From: an uncultured Eubacteriales bacterium
Lineage (GTDB): Bacteria > Bacillota > Clostridia > Oscillospirales > Oscillospiraceae
DNA: 9,075 bases
Direction of reading: 5' to 3'
Assembly (NCBI GenBank): GCA_902461475.1
Contig: CABPXX010000037.1
Location: 1-9,075 of the forward strand
The translations under genes and the position numbers were made by a program. Positions 1 to 7,616 of the stretch are shown piece by piece. Each line of letters starts with the position of its first letter. Within the stretch, counting starts at the first letter, position 1. The notes beneath the pieces were generated by a model. That model was not told the DNA's origin. It ran no database searches and saw only the letters and a list, made by a program, of their open reading frames with translations.

Positions 1-1976
1 CCGCCGTTGGCGGAGCCGCCTGCTCCAAAGTTGGGAATTTTGGTCTCGGACAGATCTCCGGCTTGACCATAGCCCAGACGGGTCTCTTCATACCACTCTT
101 TGATTTGGCCCTCTTCGCCGATGAGAATGGGGTCGAGCTGGGACTGCTTTTCTGCCCATACGGCGCGCTTGTCTGCGTCCACGCCCAGGATTTCCGAGGC
201 CTCAATGGCCATCTTGTACACTTCCCAGGCCAGGGACTGGTCGTAGGTGGTTCCGTTTACCGTGGGGCCCTGCTCGGCAGAGACAGAGGGACCTACCACC
301 AGACGGTCCTGGTACTCGCTGTACCAGAGGAACTGGTTCCAGAACTCTGCCATCTCTTTGAGCATGGGGTAGATGTGGTCCCGCAGGTAGGCCTCGTCCC
401 CGGTGAACAGATAGTAGTCATACATGTTCTGCAATCCCCAGGAGGACCCGCCGATGTTCCAGCCGTACTCCTGGCTGCCAAAGGGGGCGGTGCATCCGAA
501 GGGGTTGTTCTGGGTGTTGACCAGGAAGCCGTTGCCCTCACCGATGGGGGTGGTTTCAAAGTTTTCGGTGGCTACCCCTGCGGATTTCTCTGCGGTGAGA
601 CGGCCGGGAATAACCAGGGACTCCATGAAGTCATTGAACACGGTGCCGCACTCGGCCAGGTTGGTGGAGTATGCAGGCCAGTAGTTCATCTGCACATTGA
701 CGTTGAAGTGGAAGTCTCCGCCCCAGGCCGGGTCGCCCACACTCCAGATGCCCACCAGGTTGGTGGGGAGCGGGTCGCCCTCCCGGGAGCCTGCAATGGT
801 GAGGTAGCGGCCAAACTGGTAAATCATCTCTTCCACAGCCAGCTGATAGTCCCCAGCCCGGTAGTTCTTCATCATCTGATCGGTGGGCAGGGTGGGGCAG
901 GTGCCCCCCAGGTCCAGGTCCACGCGGTCAAACAGCTCCTGATGATCGCTGATGTGGTCCGCTTTCAAATCCTCGTAGTCCTTTTTGGCGGCCTGATCCA
1001 CTCGAGTGGTGATCGCCTCATGGGGATCGGTGCCACGGTAGGTGGGATACTCGTTTTTGTAATCGGTGCCTGTGGCCAGGACGATTATCACTTCGTCGGC
1101 CTGGTCCACCGTCACCGTGCCGTTGGAATGGTCGGTGATCTCGCCACCGATGTTGACGATCTGGGCCTGCATCTCGCACTTGAGCTGGTTGTCATTTACC
1201 TCACCGGACAGGGTGATTCTGCCGTTTTCCGCCTGGGTGGTGGTGCTCAACCCGCGGGCAGACTTGGCAGAGGCGGTAAAGCTCAACTTGCCCTCTTCCG
1301 AGGCGGTGAGGTGGATCACCATCACCTTGTCGGGATGGCTGACAAAGTACTCTCTCTCGTAGTGGACGCCCTCATAGTCATAGTTGAGGGAGGACACGGC
1401 GGTGCGCATGTCCAAATCCCGCACATAGTTGTCAACATTGTCATTGGTCATTCCGGTTTCGGAGAAGTCCAGGTACAGATCACCGAAATCCTGATAGTGC
1501 CCCATGCCGCTGCCGTCGCCCATCACATTGTCCAGGCCGCCGGTGCCCAGAGGGAACACCGAGGAAGAGTGGTCGTCGGCCCCCTGCCGGATGGCCTCCA
1601 GCTGCTCCGGCGTCACAGCGGTGTCCCGGTTTCCGCCGTCGTAGTTGGGGCGGGATTCACTGGGGCCGCCGGTCCAGAGGGTTTTCTCATTGAAGTGAAT
1701 CTGATCCTTTCCTACCTGCCCGAACAGGATGCCGCCGGTGGTGCCGTTGCCGATGAGCAGGCCGGTGTTCTCCCACTGGGACACGGAGCCGGGGGAGGTG
1801 TACCACATGCGGTATTTGTTGCCGTTGGACTGGGGCAGATTGCCCGCCTCCTCTTGGGATAGTTCTGGCTTCTGGTTGTCTGCTGCCAGCACGGTCAGCG
1901 GCTGCGCCGCTGTCATTATCACGCCTGTGGCCAGCAGAAGGGACAGAAGTCGTTTTCTGGTCTCTTTTCGTCTCAC
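1..1976 (-). CDS. Secreted GH95 alpha-L-fucosidase (1,2-alpha-L-fucosidase type), 3' end cut by window
   Basis: Predicted inverting exo-glycosidase of family GH95, which removes terminal alpha-1,2-linked L-fucose from glycans such as H-antigen, milk oligosaccharides or xyloglucan; some members act on L-galactose. The start is a GTG with AAAGGAG eight bases upstream; the first internal Met (residue 21) lies inside the signal peptide, so it was not chosen. Residues 1-31 form a Sec signal peptide (RRKETRKR, hydrophobic core, then TVLA-AD). Residues 55-300 match the N-terminal beta-sandwich of GH95 (MWYTSPGSVSQWENTGLLIG, GGILFGQVGKDQIHFNEKTL). The (alpha/alpha)6 part carries FHFNVNVQMNYWPAYSTN; N425 and N427 correspond to the catalytic Asn pair of Bifidobacterium AfcA (N421/N423), and E568 in SVSAEQG to its general acid E566. 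The residue equivalent to AfcA D766 lies beyond the window. About 658 residues are visible with no stop, so any C-terminal CBM, FIVAR or wall anchor is unseen. It follows the large multimodular enzyme by 72 bp on the same strand. Family assignment is firm; exact substrate is inferred. Confidence 0.93.
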   Translation of the reverse strand, partial: MRRKETRKRLLSLLLATGVIMTAAQPLTVLAADNQKPELSQEEAGNLPQSNGNKYRMWYTSPGSVSQWENTGLLIGNGTTGGILFGQVGKDQIHFNEKTLWTGGPSESRPNYDGGNRDTAVTPEQLEAIRQGADDHSSSVFPLGTGGLDNVMGDGSGMGHYQDFGDLYLDFSETGMTNDNVDNYVRDLDMRTAVSSLNYDYEGVHYEREYFVSHPDKVMVIHLTASEEGKLSFTASAKSARGLSTTTQAENGRITLSGEVNDNQLKCEMQAQIVNIGGEITDHSNGTVTVDQADEVIIVLATGTDYKNEYPTYRGTDPHEAITTRVDQAAKKDYEDLKADHISDHQELFDRVDLDLGGTCPTLPTDQMMKNYRAGDYQLAVEEMIYQFGRYLTIAGSREGDPLPTNLVGIWSVGDPAWGGDFHFNVNVQMNYWPAYSTNLAECGTVFNDFMESLVIPGRLTAEKSAGVATENFETTPIGEGNGFLVNTQNNPFGCTAPFGSQEYGWNIGGSSWGLQNMYDYYLFTGDEAYLRDHIYPMLKEMAEFWNQFLWYSEYQDRLVVGPSVSAEQGPTVNGTTYDQSLAWEVYKMAIEASEILGVDADKRAVWAEKQSQLDPILIGEEGQIKEWYEETRLGYGQAGDLSETKIPNFGAGGSANG

Positions 1977-1984
1977 GTTTTTTT

Positions 1985-1991
1985 CTCCTTT
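1985..1991 (-). promoter_or_regulatory. Ribosome binding site deciding the GTG start of the GH95 gene
   Basis: The minus strand reads AAAGGAG, followed by an A-rich eight-base spacer and GTG at 1976. No ATG is suitably placed nearby, and the GTG gives an immediate basic signal-peptide N-region, so this site decides the start. Confidence 0.8.
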
Positions 1992-2006
1992 CTCAGACAC
2001 CTCAGA

Positions 2007-2037
2007 GCCTGTTGCAGGGATTTGCCCTGCAACAGGC
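2007..2037 (-). promoter_or_regulatory. Perfect 13-bp hairpin between the large glycosidase and GH95 genes
   Basis: The arm at 2007-2019 (GCCTGTTGCAGGG) is the exact reverse complement of 2025-2037, with a five-base loop. It begins 12 bases after the stop codon of the large glycosidase gene and ends 30 bases before the GTG of the GH95 gene. In the direction of transcription the stem is followed by TCTGAGGTGTCTGAG, so there is no U-tract and it is not a canonical intrinsic terminator. Likely roles (inference) are 3'-end protection of the upstream message, a processing site, or partial attenuation that sets the ratio of the two enzymes. Confidence 0.7.
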
Positions 2038-2048
2038 CCATGTGGGAA

Positions 2049-5000
2049 TCAACGGATTTTGCGCTTGCGTTGGGTCAACAGGGCGGCACCGGCGCAGACA
2101 GCGCTGGACAACATGGCCATCAGGGGTACGGCAATATGATGAGTGTCCCCGGTCTGAGGCACATGGTTCTCCGGCTTCTGGGTGGCCTTGGGCTTCTGAG
2201 AAGTCTGGGGCTTGTCGCTGGGCTGGGCTCCTCCCTCGGCGGTGAGGCCGTCCATAGCAGCGGAGAGGACAGCCACGGCGGTGTCCACGGTCTTCTGGTC
2301 GTCCTCAGTGAGGGTCTCGTCCGCCATCAAGGCCTGAGCCTCGGCCAGGGCGGAGCGGAACACGGCCACGGACTCGGCGGTGTAGCCGCTGAGGTCCATG
2401 CCCTCGGCCTTACCCACCAGGTCGTCCAGGATGGACTTGTCCGCCTTGAACCGCTGGGCCAGAATGGCGTCCAGCAGGGCCTGGGCCACAGGCTGGATGT
2501 CCTCTTCCATGGCGTCGCCGTCGGCGGCCACGTCCTTGGCCTTGGCCAGGGCGTCCACCAGCTCGGGCCAGTGGGTCTCCACGTACTTGTCCTGGTTGGG
2601 AATCATGGCCTCGGCCTTGGCGATGAGCAGGTTGAGCTCGTTCTTACCGCCCTGCACCAGGCCCAGACCCCAGATGCCCTCCAGCAGGGCATCCCAAGCG
2701 GCATCTACCTCAGCCTGGGTGGCGCTTTCCTTGTCCAGAACGACCTTGGCGTTGGTGAGAGCCTCCTCAAAGGCTTTCTTGGCGGTGTCGGTGACGCCGT
2801 CGGTGGACAGGGTCAGAGCGTAGTCATAGGTCTTTTGCAGCAGGGCCTTGTCTGTTTGAGAGGGGGGATTATGATCCTCCATCCGGTCCAGCTGGAGATA
2901 GTCCAGATAGATGGTTTGGTTATTCTTATGCTGCAATTTATTGATGTTTGCATCGTACCAGTTAGCGGTATCCTCGGCCACAATGCGAATGGTATGAACG
3001 CCAGCATCCAGATTCAACACCAGGTGGGTGCTTCTGGTCCAGTCGAAATACATCACGGGGAAGAGAAGGGTTCCCACATCTTCGCCGTCCACATAGACAG
3101 AGCGAATGGCGCAGTAATCGCCACCGGGGGCGTCACCTCGGTTGGAATAGCAGACGCTGAGGGAATAGGTTCCTGCCTGTGCAACCTCCATCTCCACCAC
3201 AAGATCGTGGGTGGAGTCCAAGTTAGCGTTGCTGATCACAGCACCCTGGCCGGAGAAGCCTTCTGTGCCTGTGTAGAACAGATCTTCCTGATACACGCCA
3301 TCCTCTGCTTCCACCAGAACGGTGCTCCCTTCGGGCCGGATGGTGATGGGCTGGGACAACTCAGATTCAATGCCATCGGCGGCAACAGCCACCAGGCTGT
3401 ACACGCCATAGCGGGTGGTGTCGGGGGTATAGCTACCTCCGCTGACGGGGATGTAATCCTGGCCGTTCCACAGTTTGTAGGTATAGCGGCTGTCTTCTTC
3501 CCAGGTGAATACACCATTTTCATAGGTCATCACTGGCATATCCGGGCAAGCCACATGGTTGTAATCACTGAGGTTGATGGGACTGCGTACGCCGCTGTCT
3601 TCCACCACCAGTTCCAGGGTATGCTCTCCGGTCAGGGTGGTGGGAAGCACGTAGTCCGTGCCCATTTCCACGCCGTCCAACTTCACGGAGGTGAGGGTGT
3701 CACCGGTGCCCCGGAGGGTGATGTTCAAGGTGGCGTCCCGGTAGGAGTAGTTGGTCAGGTAGAAGGGACCGTCCATCCACTCTGGCACATAGGGACGGAA
3801 GACGATACCTTGTTCTGTGTACTCCATGCCGAAGAGAATTCGATAATACCCAGACAGAGTTCCGGCGATGGACCACAGCTGATTCCTGGAAGCCACGCCC
3901 TCACCGGTGGTGAAATTAATGACCTCATAGTTGGTCAGGGTCATGGCGCAGCCACGCAGGCAGGACTTCCAGATCTCTTCAGCCAACTGGTTGTTGCCCT
4001 CCTGGCCAGCGCCGATCATCAAGGTGGATTCCCAGCCGGGCCATACGCCGCGGTTGTGGTAGATGGTACCAGCTTGACGACCATTCTTCTGAGGATAAAC
4101 GGTGTCCGCTCCATACAGCACCAGAGGGTAGTTTTCCATGATGGCTTGGCACTGTTCCTGGTTGGCGATGCCATACATCACAGCGTAGCCATTGGAGATG
4201 ACGTCGTATTTATAAGCGTCCGGTGCACCCATGTAGTTGGGGTATTCCCAGGACACATACAGACCTCTCTCCTCATCCCAGAAATGTTCGTTGACGCGCT
4301 GCACCAGGTCTTCCTTCCGCTGCTGCCACATGGCTACCACGTCATCTCCATAGCCCAGAATATCCGCAGAACGGGCCATGATTTCATAGACCTGGCAATA
4401 GATGATGTTGACAATGGAGGACTTGGATTCGGCAATGTTGGCCAAGCTGTCCTGGGCATGCTCGCTCATCCAGTCGGGATAGGTCTTATCCCGGTGATCC
4501 AGTCCGCCGGTCTCACCCTTAAACAATCCGGTTTCAGGATCGTAGGCCACATGGAGATCCTGCTGGATGGTGTGTTCGGTGTAGGGATAGAATTCTTCCA
4601 GAAGTTCCACGTCTCCGGTGGTGAGATACTGTTCCCAGATGGATAGAGCTGTGATGATTCGATCCACAGAGACGGGGTAAGAGCCGCCGGTACCGGTGTC
4701 CTGCTGATAGACGGGGTGATCGGTATCGGTTCCCACCAGCTTTTCCAAGGCGCAGTTCTTGGACTCCTGGGGATAGATCCAAGCTAGAGAGTACTGGACC
4801 GACATGGCAGTGTCTCGGGTCCAGACATAGTTCCAGTTGGTACCTGTGTTGAACACGGGTCCATATTTTCCGTCAAAGGTATTCTCGAAGGTCTCCTCCA
4901 TGGTGCGGTTGTAAACCGCCTCAATGATGGGCATATTGGGAGCTTCAAAGATGGGTTTAGAGGAGATATCCTGTTTCAGTGTCCAGGTCTGGTCTACTCC

Positions 5001-7544
5001 GCCATAGTTAGTGGTGATGGAGGTGCCATCGTTGGAGATGGCACGGTAGCCAGTGTCATCCACCCGGTTTGCTCTGATGGTGTACCAGCGCTGTGCAGGG
5101 GTCAAAATCCAGTTGGCGCTGTGCCAGTGGCTCTGGGCTCCAGAGATCTCCACCCGGCCCGTTTCGTTTTCCATGTGCAGCGTGGTGCTGGAGTCTGTGG
5201 CATTGGTAATGGAAACGGCAGAAGTACCGCTGACGTGGGTAATGACCCAGGCCGCTTCGGGTTTTTGGGCATCTTGGCTGGTGCCACAGACCACGCGGTT
5301 GCCCTCTTGATCCAGCAGCAGGTATCCGCCGGACTGGACGTGGCGGATATGGTAGGTATCCCCTTCGGCAATGGGGATCACATCAAAGGCGGTGGCCTCT
5401 TTGTCTGCCTCACTCATACCGTTGGAAGAGACATAGCCCAAGGTACCATCCTCCAGGATGGCAAAGACCTTGTCCGAGTTTTCATTCCAGCGGCACTGAA
5501 TCTGCACCCCAGTGTACTCGGTGGCGGTAGAGGTGGCTTTGGAGCCCGGAATGACCACGGAGTCCACAGACCATGTATCCACGCCTTCTGCCGAGAAGGT
5601 GATGAATTCCGAGCGAATGGGCTGCTCAAAGGTCCATTCTGCCCGGCGTAGCTGGTCCTGGCTGATGGGGGTCGAGATGGTTTGGGTGGAGCCGTCGCTG
5701 AAGGTCAGGGTTGCGTTGAGGGTCTCACCCAGAGAAGCGGGCAATCCATAGAGGAAGATGGACTGGAACTCCATGGCCTGGTCGAAGTTCAGCTGCAGCT
5801 TTGCACTGGAAGTGGTGAAGCCGCCCAGCAGCTGGTCCATGGGCTGGAAGCCGTCTTGGGTGGATGCATAGGCCTGGAGGGCGCAGTCTGTCACTTCAGA
5901 TGTACCAAACTCACCGTGGAGTTCCATCTCCCACACAGAGCCTTGGTTCTCGGTGGGTTCAAACCGGGCCCAATAGATCTGGGTATTTTTGCCCAGGCTG
6001 ACTTCGGTGCCCTGGGGAGTGGGGGTCACGTCGGGAATGATGGTACCGTCACTGCATACCAGTGTGCCGGTGATGCCGTCTCCAAACAGCACCGCTTTGT
6101 GGACCTGGTAGGAGCGGTCAAAGCGGACACCGACAAACCGGTTTCCCTCTGCGGGGGTCCACACAGACTGGGTGTCGTCGGTGATGCCGTCGTTGATATA
6201 GGCGGCCTGGGAAGAACCGGACTGGTCAAACCCCACGCCATCCCAGGCGATGTTGCTCATAGGGGATAGATAGGTCAAAGTGAACTCGGACAAATTCCAG
6301 CCCTCGTAGTCGGCCATAAAGGTCAATCTCTGCTGGCCGGCAACCAGTCGCACCTTCGTGGAGACCTCTTGATAGGTCTGCCATCCGCCCGTTACAGGTA
6401 CGGACACTACAGATGCGCCGGTCTGCTGGGTTACAATGCGCACGCCGCGATCTGCGCCCACATCATTGCCGCACGCCACCCGCAAGGTAATTTCATACAC
6501 GCCTGCATCCTGTACGGACAGAGGATAGTCAAACCAATCTCCGTCATCCACATTGCCTACGTTATTGGGTTCGTTAACAATACCGGCTCCCCGTTCCCAC
6601 TGGGTGGCTGGGATGGTGACGGGGGTGTCTGCACCTACTGTATAATTTCCGGTGTGTTCCAGCGGAGACACCTCCAGATAGTCCAGATTCCAGGTATTTT
6701 TCTGGTTGTGGATCACCACATGGTGATAACCGGGCTCCAGTTCCACCGCAGTACCTGCCAGAATATAGTTCTGCCAGTCCTCTGTGGAGGGGAAGGACAT
6801 GTCATAGGAGGTTCCGTCTACTTCCAGGCGGTAGGAGCCTCCGTCCTGAATGGTGGATACTCCTGCGCAAAAACGATACAGCCCGGACTGTGTGGCATAC
6901 ACTCCGAATTCCACACGGTCACCCGCATCAAAGTCGCCGATATATCGGCCTGCACTGGCCGAAGGGCTCTCCAGGATCTTGGCGCCCTGTTGATCGACAT
7001 ATGCTTCCGCTTCGTAACGATGGGCGTGCTCTTTAGAAATGTAGCTTTCCGCCCCTGTGAGTACCAGACAGTCCAGGTTCCAAGTGGCTCCCGTATTGGA
7101 CACCGTCAAGGTGTGATCCCCCTCTTCCAGCTTCACAAGGGCCCGGGTATAGGTGTATTTCTGCCAATCTCCGGAGTTGGGAATGGCAAGTTCAGCCATG
7201 GGGGTGTCGTTGAGCAAGATTTGGGCGGCACCACCATCCTGGATGGTGCCAGTGCGTACCAGTACCTGATATTCCCCGGATTCGGACACATGAATGGGGA
7301 AGGACGCCTGACTTCCCTCATAAAAATCTCCCACATATCCAGTACCAGAGTAACTAGTGCCATTGGCAAGAATTTTTCCGCCGTCCAACTGAGCCTGTTC
7401 TGCCTCTAGGTTGACAGTTTGCCCTAGAAATAGGGAGTGGTTTGGAGCAGCGTTGGTAGGCGTTACTGCAGTGGCCCAAGGAACCAAGCCAAAGGTTATG
7501 GCCCCTGCTAGGCAGGTTGACAAAACTCTCTGTCGTGCTTTCAT
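2049..7544 (-). CDS. Multimodular wall-anchored six-hairpin glycosidase with CBM, discoidin-like, beta-trefoil-like and FIVAR modules
   Basis: 1831-residue secreted surface protein, probably a glycoside hydrolase of unassigned family. Order seen: signal peptide 1-26 or 1-33; CBM6/35-like modules at about 44-164, 174-293 and 302-425, each ending in a WNLD or WNLS motif; two discoidin-like beta-sandwiches at 428-545 and 551-667; a beta-trefoil-like region at 676-858; a catalytic (alpha/alpha)6 domain at about 865-1250; a small beta-domain to 1316; a Fn3-like module at 1333-1403; a CBM at 1406-1554; three FIVAR repeats at 1562-1765; a Lys/Pro/Gln linker; VPQTG at 1795-1799; a membrane segment; and KRKIR. 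The catalytic region has NWNYVWTRD (D911), GTGGSYPVSVDR (D961), GETGGLDHRDKTYPDWM (E1011, D1016, D1019) and NRGVWPGWE (E1172), typical acid/base-rich loops of six-hairpin glycosidases. It resembles, from memory, proteins of Bacteroides and clostridia annotated only as hypothetical glycosyl hydrolases. ATG start with AGGAGG six bases upstream. It lies 72 bp after the ROK regulator gene and 72 bp before the GH95 gene, so a shared glycan target is likely. Substrate unknown; I could not place it in a named GH family. Confidence 0.85.
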   Translation of the reverse strand: MKARQRVLSTCLAGAITFGLVPWATAVTPTNAAPNHSLFLGQTVNLEAEQAQLDGGKILANGTSYSGTGYVGDFYEGSQASFPIHVSESGEYQVLVRTGTIQDGGAAQILLNDTPMAELAIPNSGDWQKYTYTRALVKLEEGDHTLTVSNTGATWNLDCLVLTGAESYISKEHAHRYEAEAYVDQQGAKILESPSASAGRYIGDFDAGDRVEFGVYATQSGLYRFCAGVSTIQDGGSYRLEVDGTSYDMSFPSTEDWQNYILAGTAVELEPGYHHVVIHNQKNTWNLDYLEVSPLEHTGNYTVGADTPVTIPATQWERGAGIVNEPNNVGNVDDGDWFDYPLSVQDAGVYEITLRVACGNDVGADRGVRIVTQQTGASVVSVPVTGGWQTYQEVSTKVRLVAGQQRLTFMADYEGWNLSEFTLTYLSPMSNIAWDGVGFDQSGSSQAAYINDGITDDTQSVWTPAEGNRFVGVRFDRSYQVHKAVLFGDGITGTLVCSDGTIIPDVTPTPQGTEVSLGKNTQIYWARFEPTENQGSVWEMELHGEFGTSEVTDCALQAYASTQDGFQPMDQLLGGFTTSSAKLQLNFDQAMEFQSIFLYGLPASLGETLNATLTFSDGSTQTISTPISQDQLRRAEWTFEQPIRSEFITFSAEGVDTWSVDSVVIPGSKATSTATEYTGVQIQCRWNENSDKVFAILEDGTLGYVSSNGMSEADKEATAFDVIPIAEGDTYHIRHVQSGGYLLLDQEGNRVVCGTSQDAQKPEAAWVITHVSGTSAVSITNATDSSTTLHMENETGRVEISGAQSHWHSANWILTPAQRWYTIRANRVDDTGYRAISNDGTSITTNYGGVDQTWTLKQDISSKPIFEAPNMPIIEAVYNRTMEETFENTFDGKYGPVFNTGTNWNYVWTRDTAMSVQYSLAWIYPQESKNCALEKLVGTDTDHPVYQQDTGTGGSYPVSVDRIITALSIWEQYLTTGDVELLEEFYPYTEHTIQQDLHVAYDPETGLFKGETGGLDHRDKTYPDWMSEHAQDSLANIAESKSSIVNIIYCQVYEIMARSADILGYGDDVVAMWQQRKEDLVQRVNEHFWDEERGLYVSWEYPNYMGAPDAYKYDVISNGYAVMYGIANQEQCQAIMENYPLVLYGADTVYPQKNGRQAGTIYHNRGVWPGWESTLMIGAGQEGNNQLAEEIWKSCLRGCAMTLTNYEVINFTTGEGVASRNQLWSIAGTLSGYYRILFGMEYTEQGIVFRPYVPEWMDGPFYLTNYSYRDATLNITLRGTGDTLTSVKLDGVEMGTDYVLPTTLTGEHTLELVVEDSGVRSPINLSDYNHVACPDMPVMTYENGVFTWEEDSRYTYKLWNGQDYIPVSGGSYTPDTTRYGVYSLVAVAADGIESELSQPITIRPEGSTVLVEAEDGVYQEDLFYTGTEGFSGQGAVISNANLDSTHDLVVEMEVAQAGTYSLSVCYSNRGDAPGGDYCAIRSVYVDGEDVGTLLFPVMYFDWTRSTHLVLNLDAGVHTIRIVAEDTANWYDANINKLQHKNNQTIYLDYLQLDRMEDHNPPSQTDKALLQKTYDYALTLSTDGVTDTAKKAFEEALTNAKVVLDKESATQAEVDAAWDALLEGIWGLGLVQGGKNELNLLIAKAEAMIPNQDKYVETHWPELVDALAKAKDVAADGDAMEEDIQPVAQALLDAILAQRFKADKSILDDLVGKAEGMDLSGYTAESVAVFRSALAEAQALMADETLTEDDQKTVDTAVAVLSAAMDGLTAEGGAQPSDKPQTSQKPKATQKPENHVPQTGDTHHIAVPLMAMLSSAVCAGAALLTQRKRKIR
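2148..2162 (-). other. Sortase sorting motif VPQTG of the large glycosidase
   Basis: Residues 1795-1799 read VPQTG, followed by D, a hydrophobic stretch at about 1803-1823 (IAVPLMAMLSSAVCAGAALL) and the basic tail QRKRKIR at the C-terminus. This three-part arrangement is the cell-wall sorting signal cut by sortase between T and G. Position one is Val rather than the canonical Leu, a variant I associate with gut clostridia. The preceding linker at 1772-1794 is rich in K, P, Q and T, as expected for a wall-spanning segment. Confidence 0.88.
2250..2861 (-). repeat. Three FIVAR repeats in the large glycosidase
   Basis: Residues 1562-1765 form three helical repeats of about 60-70 residues: one beginning DKALLQKTYDYALTLS, one NELNLLIAKAEAM, one KSILDDLVGKAEGMDL. 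Each continues with a W/F-x-x-A-L-x-x-A-K/Q segment, an acidic D-x-x-A/T loop and an A-x-x-x-L-x-x-A/G helix, the FIVAR pattern. Such repeats are found in surface glycosidases and adhesins, where they act as stalks or ligand-binding modules. Confidence 0.8.
3780..4952 (-). other. Catalytic six-hairpin (alpha/alpha)6 domain of the large glycosidase
   Basis: Residues 865-1255. Acidic positions in conserved-looking loops are D911 (WTRD), D961 (SVDR), E1011 with D1016/D1019 (GETGGLDHRD) and E1172 (WPGWE). The end of the domain (SRNQLWSIAGTLSGYYRILFGM, then IVFRPYVPEWMDGPFYL) is the usual transition of such barrels into a small C-terminal beta-domain. Which two acids are acid and base cannot be decided from sequence alone; D911 or E1011 plus E1172 are my candidates. 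Confidence 0.65.
4971..5519 (-). repeat. Beta-trefoil-like region with Trp/Phe-ended repeats
   Basis: Residues 676-858 contain units of roughly 42-46 residues, each closing on an aromatic in a similar setting: F720 (TAFDVIPI), W766 (AAWVITH), W812 (ANWILTP) and W854 (QTWTLKQ). Internal strands such as GGYLLLDQEGNRVVCG and GYRAISNDGTSITTN fit ricin-type or fascin-like beta-trefoil subdomains. A trefoil has three units and four can be counted here, so the first may be a divergent cap or linker. A glycan-binding role is inferred. Confidence 0.5.
6270..7415 (-). repeat. Three tandem N-terminal CBM6/35-like modules
   Basis: Residues 44-425. Modules one and two are clear duplicates: both have an EAE start (VNLEAEQ, HRYEAEA), a Y-V/I-GDF motif, TIQDGG at 100-105 and 231-236, a DWQ-K/N-Y motif and a TWNLD ending. 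Module three is more CBM6-like (VGNVDDGDWFDYPLSV, EGWNLSEFTL). These folds bind carbohydrate at the surface; ligand unknown. Confidence 0.75.
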
Positions 7545-7550
7545 AAATAT

Positions 7551-7556
7551 CCTCCT
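7551..7556 (-). promoter_or_regulatory. Ribosome binding site of the large glycosidase gene
   Basis: A perfect AGGAGG on the minus strand lies six bases (ATATTT) before the ATG at 7544 and supports that start. The rest of the 72-bp gap to the regulator gene holds an AT-rich stretch and a second SD-like AAAGGAGGGA close after the regulator's stop. No convincing promoter or terminator is seen, which favours cotranscription. Confidence 0.85.
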
Positions 7557-7616
7557 TTTTCTCAGTTGGAAATAAAATATGTTGGATTGATTTGTATGAA
7601 TCCCTCCTTTATTGAA

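Noticed and set aside
63..1862. Long plus-strand open frame (599 codons) antisense to GH95
   Set aside because: It is a shadow of the GH95 coding strand, whose family motifs are unambiguous; the antisense translation has no family features.
2022..4646. Very long plus-strand open frame (874 codons) antisense to the large glycosidase gene
   Set aside because: It lies entirely across from a gene with clear domains, has a G/V/H-rich low-information translation with no recognisable domain, and is explained by the GC-biased third codon positions of the real gene.
7503..7544. Possible lipoprotein box LSTC near the N-terminus of the large glycosidase
   Set aside because: The Cys is at residue 11, before most of the hydrophobic core rather than after it, and the protein has a sortase anchor; a normal Sec signal peptide fits better.
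7584..7603. Weak GGATT/AATCC stem and SD-like AAAGGAGGGA (7601-7610) between the ROK gene and the large glycosidase gene
   Set aside because: The stem is only five pairs with a ten-base loop and no U-tract, and no start codon follows the SD-like site at a usable distance.
1977..7616. Both intergenic gaps are exactly 72 bp
   Set aside because: The two gaps share no sequence similarity beyond their SD sites, so equal length is most likely coincidence.
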